Assembly: GCA_014529385.2 (NCBI GenBank)
Contig: CM043968.1
Coordinates: 132,998,018 to 133,062,017, forward strand
Direction of reading: 5' to 3'
DNA length: 64,000 bases
DNA from: Adiantum capillus-veneris
Lineage: Eukaryota > Streptophyta > Polypodiopsida > Polypodiales > Pteridaceae
Shown: positions 54,126 to 64,000 of the stretch, in pieces
How the letters are laid out: each line of letters opens with the position of its first letter
Numbering within the stretch: position 1 is the stretch's first letter
Translations under genes and position numbers: made by a program
Notes under the pieces: model-generated
Told to the model about the DNA's origin: nothing
Databases searched by the model: none
Seen by the model: only the letters and a program-made list of their open reading frames with translations

Positions 54126-56569
54126 GAAGCTGCAAGAGTCTCCTGGGAGTGGTGGTTGTTGCCCCAAAATTGGCTGTGGTCTTTCAACCCCTCCTGGTCC
54201 TAGAAAATTCCATGTCGTATATCTACGTATTGGTGGTACTTGGGGAGGTGCTACCTATGTCATTGGAGCATATAGTCATTCTTGCACATAGCCCTTATTG
54301 TAGTAGTAGTCTTCAGACATGTGATTTGTCCATTTTTGCTCGATGGTGCACCACTTTGGTTGTTTAGCCTGCGGCTTAGCAAATGGGCTAATCCTCTTCA
54401 GCACCTCCTCTATGAGTTGCTCTTGATTTGCTACTTGTTCACTCCTTTGTGCTGATTTTGTGACCTTAGTTCCACTTTGTTGTGATGATGAATCATAAAA
54501 TCTGTCTTTTTGGTCTCCATCCTTCTACCAGGAATAAAACCTCCTTGGTTAATCATTCGAGGTGGGGCCTTTCTTCATATGCAAATCCTTTTGAAGATAA
54601 ATATCAACATGAGTCTAGATTGAGTGGGTAATTCTTCCATTGGGAAAATTTTTACGTATCGTTTCAACTCCCATAAGGCTGCTGTCCTGACAGATTCTCC
54701 CTCTTTCTGTTTGAACTTATGGATTTGTGAGCCCGTATTGTGGGCTATCCCTCTTTGAGAAAATTCCTCCACAAATTCATCAAATACTTCTTAGATGGCC
54801 TCAAAATCCCATCTTTCAACCAAATCAAACCAAGTTGTGGCGTCTTCCTCTAAGGTGAGTCCAAATCCGACAAACTGGGTATCAAAGTCCCCGTCCTCTT
54901 CTTCTCGGATCACTCTCAAGAATGTTGGCACGTGGTCTCTAGGGTCTCAAGAATGTTGGCACGTGGTCTCAAGAATGTTGGCACGTGGTCTCTAGGGTCT
55001 CTTTCCCCTGAATATTTCTTCTTAACCCATTTCTAGATTTGAGAAGGTCCGAACATGTTTGTGGTCTACCGGCCTTGGATGGCCTCAAAATCCCATCTTT
55101 CAATATAATCAAATCAAGTTGCAGTGTCTTCCTCTAAGGTGAGTCCAAATCCGGCAAACTGTGTATTAAAGTCCCTGACCTTTTCTTCTCGGATCACTCT
55201 CAAGAATGTTGGCACATGGTCTCTACGGTCTCTTTTCCCTGAATATTTCTTATTAACCCATTTCTAGACTTGAGAAGGTCTAACATGTCTGTGGTCTATC
55301 AGCCTTACTGTAGAATCTCCTCGTCCCTCTCCTCTTACAGGTCCTCATTCATGTCTCAATTTGGCATCAAATGCTTCTTCCAACCCGTAGGTGGTTCTGC
55401 TGCAAATCTTCTTTCCATCTTGATTCTTTCCATATAGGGGAATCCTATTGTGGTCGGCATTATCATTGGTCCTTTGCCCTCCTTGGGATAAGAGTAAGAA
55501 TAAGTGGGCATTGGTGATACTACTTTTGTGGTAGGGATTTCTCCTCTATAGAAGTCTTGGTCCCTTGTCTCTATGGGATGCAACCAGGATTGGAAAGTTT
55601 CAGGGTTTGGGTTCAAATATGAAGGAAAAATTGGCATTTCAACCACTCTAGCTTGACTAGATGGAAACCTGGCAGTATCCTCCACTTCTTCAAAGGGATT
55701 TGTAGATTTGCTAGGGGTAGGGTTTGGGCCTTGAGTTGCAATTGGATTCGTTGGAATTACTCTAGTGCCTAGCAATCACGCTACTTCAACTTTTTCTATC
55801 AGCATCCATACTTGTCAGCATATATTATGAGACTCCCCTCACACGATTCATACATAAATAAGTATAAAGTATTTTCATGCTTAACTCAAAGGTGTAGGGT
55901 GCTAGACACCGGAAATATGTTTTGGCCCTACCATTTGTGTACTCGTAGATTCTTACCACTCCTTGGTTTTTCACTACTTTAGTCACCTTCTTGTCAAACA
56001 CCAGGATGGCATTAAGAAGATCTATCCAAGGAGGCATTTCTGTCATCTCAAAAACCATTTTCTCTTTTGCAATATTGTCCCCATATTTTTTATAGCTCTC
56101 TAAGTCCTTAACAAATGAGGTAATGTATTCCCTCATCATCACGGAATCTGTCCCCATCATCATACACTAGAAGGGCTTCCACTATATCAGCTGGTTTTTC
56201 CTCTATGCATATACTTTTGCGTCCCCTTGCATCGGCATATACCAGAGCTCCATGGGCATTTGTTCCTTCTAAGTAAAGGGTTGTATACCTTGTTGTCCGA
56301 GTGGGGTTCCTAGAGGTGCTACCTCCTCCCACTTGGTTCTATTGGTTAACAGTGATGTTTTGGTCAGCCATGAGGTAAATAGACTACTCTGGAGAGGTGT
56401 AAGTCCCACTACCGTCCTCTATAATAGTTGCTAGTGGATCTATTCTTGCTTGGGTCACACTCTCCTGAGTAGACACTAAGCTAGCATGGGCTCCTAGTGA
56501 TCTCCCGTCTCTTTGGAGATTTCTATTGGATCTCAAATATATCAATTCTGTTGAACACACAACTACCAA
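54126..56569 (-). pseudogene. Gypsy-D gag, broken
   Basis: The start region reads I-Y-L-R-S-N-R-N-L, with ATA in place of the ATG of the M-x-L-R-S-x-R start. N-terminal frames 55825-56332 include TTRYTTLYLEGTNAHGALVY and MPPWIDLLNAILVFDKKVTK. The capsid part includes FSQRGIAHNTGSQIHKFKQK (54575-54772), parallel to Gypsy-B FSKRGINHNTVS. The nucleocapsid variant KWCTIEQKWTNHM lies at about 54318-54356. A 284-bp segment is duplicated (54794-55306). Confidence 0.75.
54794..55306. repeat. Tandem segmental duplication inside Gypsy-D gag
   Basis: 54794-55076 and 55078-55306 are two diverged copies of one gag segment (GATGGCCTCAAAATCCCATC to GGTCTAYCRGCCTT). The first copy additionally contains three tandem TCAAGAATGTTGGCACGTGG units (about 54916-55000). 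Confidence 0.88.
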
Positions 56570-56930
56570 TCCAAACCTTTTACCTCAAAAGTTTGCTCGT
56601 AGTCATTCTTTGTTCAGGCTAGTCTTCACTTCTCTCCAATTTTTTGACTATTTGTACTTTAGATTGGTCTCAACTTGCTGGACATTGTTGGTGGCTATCC
56701 GTACAAAACTTTAGACTCTACAAATCTTTGTCAAACAGTGATCTCACTTTAGTAGTGTTCGATGTTGATTAGTATGATCTTGTAGGTAATCTCCATCCAA
56801 AATTTGTTTTTGGAGGATTTTGCTCCCAATATATGTTTTTTACACGTATTTGAATTAACAAAGGGGGTGCTAGAGTTAGTTGGACAACTCTGGACTCAAT
56901 CAAACCACATAAGTCCTAAATCTGGCCCTT

Positions 56931-58093
56931 AGACATTATACATGTATGATATCTATGTGCCAGATTCACCTCAATTTCAAATCTTAGGTTCTCCTTGATG
57001 TATTAAGCCTCAATCCAATCACCTTCTGTGGTCTTAACACTTGGAATTTTGTTAAATCCTCTTGAAACTGTCTAAATATTTCTCAATTCTTTAAGAGGTT
57101 TTCTAAAGCAAAATATGACTTAAATTAGGTGAAATTGGGTCCTTAAGTTTTCCTTGAGGTTCTAGACCCCTTGGTCAACCCTAACGTCAAGTCTCGTCTC
57201 TAAATATGCCCTTGAGACATCATATGTGTATAATGTCTATCTGGCCAAAATGAGAAGATTTCCTCTAGAGGTTCTCTACCATGCAAGCAACTCTCAAAAG
57301 CTTTCAAAACTCAGTTTCAACACTTTTTGTGCTAGATATGAACAATGCAGTCATTCACTTGCCTCAAACTATCTTTTGGCACTTTTTAGATCCAATAGTG
57401 CTTCCCACTTGATGAAATTGGTTCTATATGCTCATCACCTATTATAGATCACAAGGGTATACTCATATGAACAATTTGACTCAATTCTGACCTCTAAGAT
57501 ATTATACGTGTATGATGACTTTTTGCCATGAATGGAGTTTTGTTTCTACTACAACTGCCCCTTGATATGTGCAACATGCATATGTGTTCACATCCAATTT
57601 TGGATATCAGAGTTGAGCAATTTGACTACTTTTTACCCACTAACTTCCCAAAAAGAGTAATATGCACTCAATTCTTAACTTACTTGCCCAAATGAGGTGA
57701 ACTGTGAAAGTTGGTGAATGAGCTCCACACAACATGCAAAATGTGAGTATGAAGTCAAAGGTTCAATTTGACTTCCAGATCACCCTTTGAGACATTATAC
57801 GCGTATTATGTCTCTACTGATGGGTTTTTGCACAGATTTTACTCACAGGCTTCCACAAGCTCTTAACAATGATTTTCAGACACTTTTACCAGTTTTTATG
57901 CAAACAAATGTGCCCAGAATCACAAGTTCCCTAGTTTTTTGTTTTGACTTTTTGGCCTTTGTCTTTTGGGTACCAAGGGTTGGTCAAAGCCTTGGTCTCA
58001 AGTTGCACATAGGTATACAACACTCTGGTGTAGACAATTTTGCCAAATTTGCTCTCCTGTTATGTCCTAAGACATCATATGAATATGATTTTT
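56931..58093. repeat. Array of palindromes AGACATTATACGYGTATNATGTCT
   Basis: Five sites: 56931-56954, 57215-57238, 57497-57520, 57790-57813 and 58070-58093. Centres are 284, 282, 293 and 280 bp apart. The fourth site, with ACGCGT at its centre, is nearly perfect over 24 bp. Each follows a phrase of the type TCTRGCCCTTGAGACAT. Confidence 0.9.
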
Positions 58094-58293
58094 GCTGATG
58101 AAATATTGCAATTTTCTCACCCAGATCTCTTGCATATATATTCTTTTATGCGTAGCAACACCCAAACATGTTCAATCAACCACTGGTGCTTGTTTATTGC
58201 ATTTCTCTTCCTAAAATTCACTTCCTAAAATTGCAAATGCAAACAAGCAAATTTATTCTATGATAATGAGCTCTAGATCTCAATCACAAGCTC

Positions 58294-58310
58294 TACTTAC
58301 CCTACTCCTA
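58294..58310 (-). promoter_or_regulatory. Splice-donor-like motif in the Gypsy-D leader
   Basis: TAGGAGTAGGGTAAGTA on the minus strand, identical to the Gypsy-A motif, about 300 bases after the primer site. Confidence 0.6.
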
Positions 58311-58602
58311 CACATCCTATGGGATTTTATTTGTATTCATGAGTAGGAAAACGCTTACTGCCACACACGGACTAGTTTATGCTTTTAACACCTCACAAAT
58401 CACTCACTCACTAACTACACTAACTACAACAAAACTGCCAAATGCCGATGACCTGGGCAAGCCGTATGCCCATTCACACCTCCCTAAGATCTCAAAAGTC
58501 CTACCGTCGGATTCTACCTAAAGTAAAGTAGTAAAATTTTGGCGAACCAAAGAGACTTGTACCTCCTAGGATTGGTCTAAGGTCACCTACCTAGGGCTCT
58601 CA

Positions 58603-58620
58603 TCCCCGGCATCGGCGCCA
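58603..58620 (-). promoter_or_regulatory. Primer binding site of Gypsy-D, tRNA-Asp type
   Basis: TGGCGCCGATGCCGGGGA on the minus strand, one mismatch from the plant tRNA-Asp complement and one base after the LTR end. Confidence 0.88.
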
Positions 58621-59243
58621 ATGTTGGTGGATACGCCGCGAGCGAATGCTAGCATAGCAAGAACAAGACCAACAACTCTATGCCAGCTAAGACCGAACCT
58701 CAACCTGTAGGCACATGGAAACAAGGAGATGGGTGTCAATCACCTACTCGCCCTTCTAAGACAATCTCTACTCAAGGAAACCAAATCTAGATGTCCTATG
58801 CGCTTGTGAATGCTACTCAACCGACAATGCTCATGCTATCCAAAACTAGACCAAATGCACTCGAAAAGTCACAAAACTCTTAGAAAATCCTCTTCTCATT
58901 GAGAGTTCAATACCCTTTGGACTCTGACTTGATACCCTACCTAAAACCACCCTGTGTGACAATCACGTACAAAGACAAGCAACAAAATGCAGGTCACCAT
59001 TTTAATTTTTTGTATGATCCTAATATGTAGCTTTACTCACCGTGAACCCACAACTATAAAGAAATCACCAATTGAACACACGATTTGCAAGAAAACTCAC
59101 ACAAAATCTTGTAGGAGCTTGCTTCTCAAAGACACCAAAATCATGCAAGCTTGGTGTTGGATTGAAGCCCCCGTTGTTGCTAACGCATTGGTGGTGTTGC
59201 TTTTGCAATGGAAGCTTGTAGAGTGCGTAGGGAAGAGAAGAAG

Positions 59244-59382
<139 letters not shown>

Positions 59383-59442
59383 CAGAGCGCACAGTAAACA
59401 TGAGATTATAGTAATTCAAAGTCTGTCTTAGGGTTACAAAAA

Positions 59443-59454
59443 TTGGCTTATATA
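59443..59454 (-). promoter_or_regulatory. TATA box of the Gypsy-D LTR
   Basis: TATATAAGCCAA on the minus strand, followed by TTTTTGTAA as in Gypsy-A. Confidence 0.6.
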
Positions 59455-59819
59455 CAATTCCTCCTCAGAGGCTTGTTTTCACAAAGAATATTGGCTGCAT
59501 AACCCATTACAAAATTTCATGTTGTTTTTAAAAAATAAGGGATAAAAAAAAGTTGGGAAAGGCTTCTTCTGTGTTCAGCTGTCAACAGGGAGGTTGCCAC
59601 AACCTTGACAATAGTGATCTTGCCTTAAGACGAGGCTCGAGTGGCCATGGCCATGATCGAATATTCTAGATAAAAAACCAAGTAGAACCAAGTGCTCATT
59701 TGACTAGTAAGCTCTACTCAGCCACAACCAGGGTGGCACCTCTATGTTGCAAGTTGGCAAGCAGAGGACTACAGCCAACAGACCCAACAGTGGATAGCTC
59801 ACATATAATTTGAATCAAT

Positions 59820-59982
<163 letters not shown>

Positions 59983-60394
59983 AATATCATCCCCGGAGGT
60001 CAAATATGACCTATGGGACCAAAGTTACGTGTGACGTAGTATGTGTATGGCTGATGAGCGACTCTTGATGCTCCAAAATTGTGGTGATGAGAGTCGCAAT
60101 GGAGAGCCCACACTGTGACTGGGAGAGGAAAGTGTGTAGGTCTAAGTCTTGGCTGGAAATGTGAGAGAAGCAAGTTCAAATGTGACCAAAAGCTGAGCAC
60201 TCTAGTAGTGTGTGGTACTCAAACTCTCGAACTTGCAGTGAGCATAATGTGCACAATCAATTTGACTCTCCTCCATTGCCCCAATGTCTTGTCTTGCTTC
60301 GAAGGGAATGGGAGCTAAGCCGAATAGCTGCAATAGTGCATATCACCAACAAGGGGATAGGCTCAAGCATGTAAGTGTGAGTACGATTTCCTCT

Positions 60395-60398
<4 letters not shown>

Positions 60399-60474
<76 letters not shown>

Positions 60475-60693
60475 TAGATAGATAGATAGAGATGTAAGTG
60501 GATCATCTCACCACAATGTGTGTGAGAGAGCCCCTTATTCATGTATCTAGTAAAGAATAAGGTGTGTAAAAGTGCTGGGTGATAGATAGATAGATAGATA
60601 GAGATGTAAGTGGATCATCTCACCACAATGTGTGTGAGAGAGCCCCTTATTCATGTATCTAGTAAAGAATAAGGTGTGTAAAAGTGCTGGGTG
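60399..60693 (+). repeat. (GA)n microsatellite and 112-bp tandem duplication
   Basis: GA repeats (60399-60470) end in GATA repeats. The unit 60470-60581, including the GATA run, is repeated at 60582-60693 with almost no difference. Confidence 0.9.
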
Positions 60694-61771
60694 GTCAGAC
60701 ACCTTCATCTTGTCCAGCCAAGGTAAGAGGCACACCACCTTTACCTCATCATAGAATGCAAGCTATGCCATGCATTTGTGATGAGGAAATGAAGCACACT
60801 CATGGACTTAGTTGTGGATGTTCCTATAGCAAGGGGTCCACACAACCAAGCTATTAACAATGTGCGGCTTTCTATTTTCCCTGCATAGTAGAAATGTCAC
60901 ACCTATGCATTTTTGTGTTTTTTGCCACATGCGACCCATCTCTACCATACCATACAACAAAAACAATCTAAATCTTTCTCGACTAGACTTGCTCTGGTCT
61001 TTGCATTCATAATCATAATCACTGTCAATATATCCATTGTATCTATGCTTCTGATCATTTTGCTCCCTCTCATTCCTTTGAGGGAGATGCTCTTGCTTGC
61101 TTCTTGGACACTTCTCTTGCTGCTGCTCTCTATCTTGCTTCTTCTCTTGCTTGCATGTTTATTCATGCTAAGAACATAGACTCAACCATATATTCATGCT
61201 AACCCTTAGCATGGTGGCCTTGCAGCTTTTGCACTATGAGTCTCCATGCATAACCACCACCTTGTATTACCTTCTGGTGTCACTGTGTATCAAGCAACCC
61301 CTATCAAATTCAACTTGTGGATGGGTCATTATGTCAGATTGCCATAGCCATGTGTTTCAATGATACAAGATAATATACCACCATGACAAGAGCTCATTCC
61401 TTCATTGCTCCATTATCTTTGTCATAGCCATCAATAGTTTTCCTATCTTAATTTCTTTTTAGAGTTTGACTTCATCAAATGCTTGTTGTGTCTTTAAAAG
61501 TGCACCACATTTGGCATTCAAACTCACAGAGCATACCAATGAATACATTTGGTGTACATGCAAACCGGATTGGAGAGGGTATGTGTATGCACTTTGGTAG
61601 CACTACAAAGATATTTTTTGCTTGGCAAGAGATTTGAGAAGGATCATGAGGGTAGCATCATTTGGAAACTTGAGGATCCTGCCATTGTGAATCATGCAAA
61701 ACTCTTACGCAACAATATTCATCATGCCCTGCAGTCTTCTCTAGCTTACTCTCAAGGTGGAACACGTGTAC

Positions 61772-61772
61772 T

Positions 61773-61857
<85 letters not shown>
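61772..61857 (+). repeat. Compound microsatellite (CT)n(CA)n
   Basis: About 28 bp of CT followed by about 58 bp of CA, directly upstream of a PPR relic. Confidence 0.97.
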
Positions 61858-61861
<4 letters not shown>

Positions 61862-62340
61862 GCAGTGACAAAGGCTTAGTAACAAGCAAGTTAAATGATA
61901 TGTATGCCAAATATGGTGCACTTGATAGAGCAATAAAAGTGCTTGAGGAGCATCTTGTTGGAATGTCATCTCTTGCAGTGCATTGATAACACGGTATGTT
62001 GGTGGACTTGTTCTCAACGTGGTCAAGATGTATGCCAAGTGTGTTGTGGTTGGCAATGCTTTTTCTGATATGTAATCAAATGTAGTGCCCTTATAGAAGC
62101 ACATAAGGTTATTGATGAGCTCTGTTCAAAATGTCATTTGCTGGAAACTGTTTATTATAGGATATTCCCATTATGGCTGTGGTGTGGTTTTTGTGGGCAA
62201 TATCAACCAAATATGAAGGAAAGACCTTTGTTCAAATTCTCTTATCTATGCTTACACCTTGAAGGTGAGTGGCCTCACAAGACCTTGATATGGGTGAGAG
62301 AATTGACAAGAGATTGTCGATCATGGATTGCATGAGAAGA
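61858..62340 (+). pseudogene. Pentatricopeptide-repeat (PPR) relic
   Basis: Across shifting frames the plus strand reads G-L-V-T-S-K-L-N-D-M-Y-A-K-Y-G-A-L-D-R-A, N-V-I-S-C-S-A-L-I and VVKMYAKCVVVGNAFSDM. It goes on to E-A-H-K-V-I-D-E-L and N-V-I-C-W-K-L-F-I-I-G-Y-S-H-Y-G-C-G. These are degenerate versions of L-V-D-M-Y-A-K-C-G and N-V-I-S-W-N-A-L-I PPR helices. Stops and shifts occur every 20-40 codons. There is no start or continuing repeat array. Confidence 0.7.
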
Positions 62341-62572
62341 TGTCATCACAATAAGAAGAAAAAATGAGAACCACGCCTATTACTGCAGATTAACAAATGA
62401 AAATGGAGAGAAAATTTTTTGTGTTGGCGACAATAGAAGCTGCAATAGGTGTGGCAATGGTTTGTCAAAAATATACGTGATGATAGTCGCGGATATATAT
62501 CCATTACTATTACCGCTTATATTGATGTGCCTATTACCATGGATACTATCGCTATATGGCTATTCAAAAATA

Positions 62573-62622
62573 AAGGTGCTCATTTGGGCCACCCAATTTT
62601 GGGTGGCCCAAATGAGCACCTT
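62573..62622. repeat. Perfect inverted repeat, 24-bp arms, 2-nt spacer
   Basis: The left arm is 62573-62596, the spacer TT, and the right arm 62599-62622. Every base of the 24-bp arms pairs. The stem contains TTTGGGCCACCCAA and its mirror. No other copy is seen in the window. Confidence 0.97.
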
Positions 62623-62694
62623 ATTTTGACCTACATAAAACATATGAAACATCAATTGCATTTTGGAAAATTGTATGGAAAAAGTAAGCAATAA

Positions 62695-63345
62695 AGTTTG
62701 AATATACCTTACCTTGACAATTTAAAGTGCAAAACATCAATAATCTAAAAAAATTACAAACAAGATGGAAATTTTAGCTCAATTGTGTATACATATGCTC
62801 ATAGAGTTTTCTTTGTCCACATTGGGACTTTAAGAGAGGACTACAAATAATTTTCTATCTGTCAGGCTCCAATAATATTTGTCCCTCCAAGCTGCTTTGC
62901 CTCCCAAACCATAGTGTGTGGGAGTTTGTCTGGTTTGAGATTTGTGCTGTTGTCGATAGGATGAGCCTGGTGTAGCTTGTTCACCCTTTTTTTGCATTGC
63001 CTACTCCCACTCCACATCTACCATGTTGCCTCTGTGATAGCTCCTATCTGGATTTGTGACCTGGTTGACCACTGTGCACTGTACAATTGATTGCTTGTTT
63101 TATAAAAAAATTAACGTAGCCCTCCAACCACTGTGCTGAAAAACGCTCGTTGGGGGCATTTGGGTGGAAGCATGGGTTGGTGGTACAAAAAGTAGTGTCC
63201 TTGACACTTCTTGTGAGGCACTTGTGGTTGGTGTTTTGTGGGAAAAAGATAAATTAATTTTTTTTAAAAGACGTAAAAAAGTTGTCAACTAATATAACGG
63301 TTCTTGATTTAATATCAAGGCAAGACTGTCTGCCTACCTTTTTGC

Positions 63346-63397
<52 letters not shown>

Positions 63398-64000
63398 CTC
63401 TCGGGAGTTCCCACTTCACGCTCTACACATAATTAATTTGAAGATCAAGCTGTGTGTGTGTGTGTGTGGAGTTTCCTATTGTGCACTCTTTCATATTAAT
63501 TGCAGCTTGAAGTTATAGAGGGACGCGTTGGAGCTGCCCATCAAGGTGTAGAAATTATGGAGCAAGAGATCAGGATGGAGATGTTGCAACAGGAGATTGG
63601 GGTGGAGATTGTAGCAGTAGAGTTGGGCAACATTGGGCCAAGTTGCCATGTTGGGTTGCTGGCCATTGATGGTGATGTTAGCTGTTTGGAAGAAGGGATT
63701 GTGCATGATCGATTGCCTTCAAGTACAATGCAGTTGTCTGGGTTCTCTTAGCAGCACATACCCAATACAATCCATTCCATGGTAACATGCCTAACAGATA
63801 CCATAGGGAAGACTCGATCACAATTCGCCATGAAGGCACCCATCGCATGCGACTATATTGGTCCATGAAGAAACGAGAGAGTCATAGAAGACAAAGAGAA
63901 AGTGATGCATCAAGTTCATGTTCAACAAAAGCTTTGAATCATGTTTGCATGAAAGTCTCAAAGTGCTGGCAGGAAGCAACACAAGGCATGACTTGCGAGG
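62695..64000. other. Spacer to the window end
   Basis: No supported gene. A (TC)n run at 63352-63396 and a (GT)n run at 63451-63468 are present. The frame at 63500-63751 has no recognised motif. Confidence 0.5.

Larger units (their letters stand above)
56570..58602 (-). other. Gypsy-D leader
   Basis: No gene. It contains the palindrome-centred repeats and the donor-like motif; its 60-100-codon open frames lie in repeat DNA. Confidence 0.7.

Noticed and set aside
60913-61179. Membrane protein suggested by a Leu/Ile-rich frame
   Set aside because: Composition follows from CTTCTC/TTGCTT low-complexity DNA; no stable motif on either strand.
63500-63751. 83-codon open frame near the window end
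   Set aside because: No motif, no homologous pattern, and the length is compatible with chance.

Overview
The window looks like intergenic DNA from a large, repeat-choked land-plant genome. Nothing in it is bacterial. It holds LTR retrotransposons with tRNA-Asp and initiator-Met primer sites, a Mutator-like transposase with short introns, pentatricopeptide-repeat (PPR) relics and long dinucleotide microsatellites. Repeated PPR debris and old, nested elements would fit a fern or lycophyte, but the sequence alone does not prove the lineage. No host gene is clearly intact. The only long intact reading frame is the 1,690-codon gag-protease gene at 1063-6135.

Left part (1-18 kb): a nest of three insertions, each visible only from its right side. 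An LTR element with gag and protease but no pol (called TG1 here, 1-8445) sits inside the gag of a broken Copia element (8446-12811). That element in turn sits inside a broken Mutator-like transposase (12812-14815). Next come a 59-bp tandem array of palindromes (14934-15296) and, on the opposite strand, a multi-exon Ulp1-like cysteine protease relic (about 15.67-18.0 kb).

Middle (18-43 kb): a microsatellite-rich spacer, an unidentified charged reading frame (19.5-21.7 kb, minus) and a decayed Ty3/Gypsy element, Gypsy-A (minus, 5' LTR at 36615-37758, tail near 22.35 kb). Gypsy-A is split in its integrase by a short Copia-type element (24301-27971) with matching 190-bp LTRs and an exact 5-bp target duplication. 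To the right of Gypsy-A are a PPR relic and a truncated relative, Gypsy-C (38.89-42.5 kb, minus).

Right part (43-64 kb): Gypsy-B (plus, about 43.07-54.12 kb) abuts the gag of Gypsy-D (minus, 54.13-59.59 kb, with 5' LTR and primer site). The last 4.4 kb holds microsatellites, a PPR relic and a perfect 24-bp-arm hairpin.

The most interesting signal is a Gypsy family with an unusual plan seen in several independently decayed copies. (1) The leader between a conserved splice-donor-like motif and gag carries about five units of roughly 270-300 bp, each centred on a 20-24-bp palindrome. The spacing is kept, but the palindrome sequence differs from copy to copy. (2) The integrase has two H2C2 zinc modules in tandem. 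(3) A second retropepsin-like domain lies after the integrase. TG1 shares primer site, TATA context, gag start motif and zinc-knuckle pair with this family. It is best read as its non-autonomous partner, depending on family members for reverse transcriptase and integrase.
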